From: Bradyrhizobium sp. WSM1417
GTDB taxonomy: Bacteria; Pseudomonadota; Alphaproteobacteria; Rhizobiales; Xanthobacteraceae
Direction of reading: 5' to 3'
Assembly: GCF_000515415.1 (NCBI RefSeq)
Contig: NZ_KI911783.1
Coordinates: forward strand, 1,106,392-1,170,391
Length of the DNA stretch: 64,000 nucleotides
Below are positions 63,526-64,000 of the stretch, in pieces. Each line of letters starts with the position of its first letter. Position 1 is the first letter of the stretch. The notes under the pieces are model-generated. The model made no database searches. It worked only from the letters and a program-made list of their open reading frames with translations, and had not been told where the DNA came from. A program made the translations under genes and the position numbers.

Positions 63526-64000
63526 GCCGGCGCCGACTGGGTGTCGATCCGGCCCGAGCGCAGGCGGATCACGCGATCACAGCGATGCGCGAGCGAGGAA
63601 TCGTGCGTGACCAGCACCAGCGTCATGCCGCGCTCGGCATGCTTGCTGAACAGGAGGTCGACGATCTGTTGTCCCGTGGCTTCGTCGAGATTGCCGGTCG
63701 GCTCGTCGGCAACGAGGATCGCGGGATCGGGTGCCAGCGCGCGGGCCAGCGCGACGCGCTGCTGCTCGCCGCCGGAGAGCTGCGTCGGATAATGATGCAG
63801 ACGGTCGCCGAGCCCGACCGAATGAAGCTCTTGCGCCGCGCGCTTTGCGGCGTCGGGATTGCCCGCAAGCTCGAGCGGCACCGCGACGTTCTCCAGCGCG
63901 GTCATGGTCGGGATCAGATGGAAGGACTGGAAGACGATGCCGACCTGGCGGCCGCGGAAGCGGGCCAGCGCGTCCTCGTCGAGGGCATTGAAAGGCGTGC
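63522..64000 (-). CDS. ABC transporter ATPase (YbbA/LolD-like), partial
   Basis: The C-terminal part, about 158 residues, of an ATPase that continues past base 64000. Q-loop [17 protein letters not shown], signature [15 protein letters not shown], Walker [13 protein letters not shown] and H-loop LVTHD are present; Walker A is beyond the window. The group is that of LolD and YbbA ATPases. The stop codon overlaps the permease start as ATGA (63522-63525), coupling the two proteins. Confidence 0.95.
   Translation of the reverse strand, partial: TPFNALDEDALARFRGRQVGIVFQSFHLIPTMTALENVAVPLELAGNPDAAKRAAQELHSVGLGDRLHHYPTQLSGGEQQRVALARALAPDPAILVADEPTGNLDEATGQQIVDLLFSKHAERGMTLVLVTHDSSLAHRCDRVIRLRSGRIDTQSAPA

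Overview
The window is GC-rich chromosomal DNA of an alphaproteobacterium, most likely Bradyrhizobium or a close relative in the Nitrobacteraceae. The evidence is gene content and order: aconitase acnA divergent from a ccmA-ccmB-ccmC-ccmD-ccmG (cycVWZXY-type) cytochrome c maturation cluster, an ffh-rpsP-rimM-trmD-rplS cluster, an sdhCDAB operon, leuB/leuD/leuC at separate places, and many copies of the intergenic palindromes typical of this group. No rRNA, tRNA, CRISPR array, prophage or integrative island was seen. The only recognised mobile element is one complete IS30-family insertion sequence.

Layout. 1-6.7 kb: a partial secreted protein, a pyridoxamine-oxidase-like protein coupled to a small proline-rich ORF, a VOC protein, an FkbM methyltransferase, a BclA/YddA-type peptide ABC transporter and a hybrid histidine kinase. 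6.8-10.3 kb: sdhCDAB (minus strand). 10.9-18.2 kb: TauE exporter, malonyl-CoA synthetase divergent from an SDR enzyme, a fasciclin-domain protein, a cytochrome b plus Tat/lipoprotein molybdoenzyme pair, and an MFS transporter. 18.3-23.7 kb: leuB, asd, carbonic anhydrase and a CitE-like lyase. 23.8-29.7 kb: a regulatory and signalling stretch with two AraC regulators, a soluble triple-PAS chemoreceptor, and an SDR divergent from an AraC-lactonase pair. 29.7-35.9 kb: small proteins, a glycosyltransferase, leuD, a zincin, three small secreted proteins and leuC. 35.9-39.9 kb: rplS-trmD-rimM-rpsP-ffh. 40.3-49.4 kb: a Tat-exported metallo-hydrolase, a SIMPL/GyrI-like pair, dapF-mtaB, a DUF2336 protein, an RluA-type synthase and ftsY-yciB. 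49.4-50.9 kb: the IS30 element. 51.0-57.2 kb: ccmABCDG and acnA. 57.4-64.0 kb: DUF1223, a candidate small RNA, DUF2794, a GNAT enzyme, a Bax-inhibitor-1 protein with a 5' leader hairpin, and an FtsX-type ABC exporter that runs off the window.

The metabolic core is coherent: aconitase and succinate dehydrogenase (TCA cycle), leuBCD, asd and dapF (leucine, lysine and peptidoglycan precursors), protein targeting (ffh, ftsY) and ribosome maturation. I did not find a clearly new multi-gene system. The observations most worth following up are an IS30 copy inserted inside a palindromic repeat with a 3-bp target duplication, a palindrome that supplies the end of RimM, paired-arm covariation between palindrome copies, a possible small RNA with its own terminator, a leader hairpin before the Bax-inhibitor-1 gene, the AraC-lactonase/SDR unit with a candidate operator, and the BclA-like transporter.
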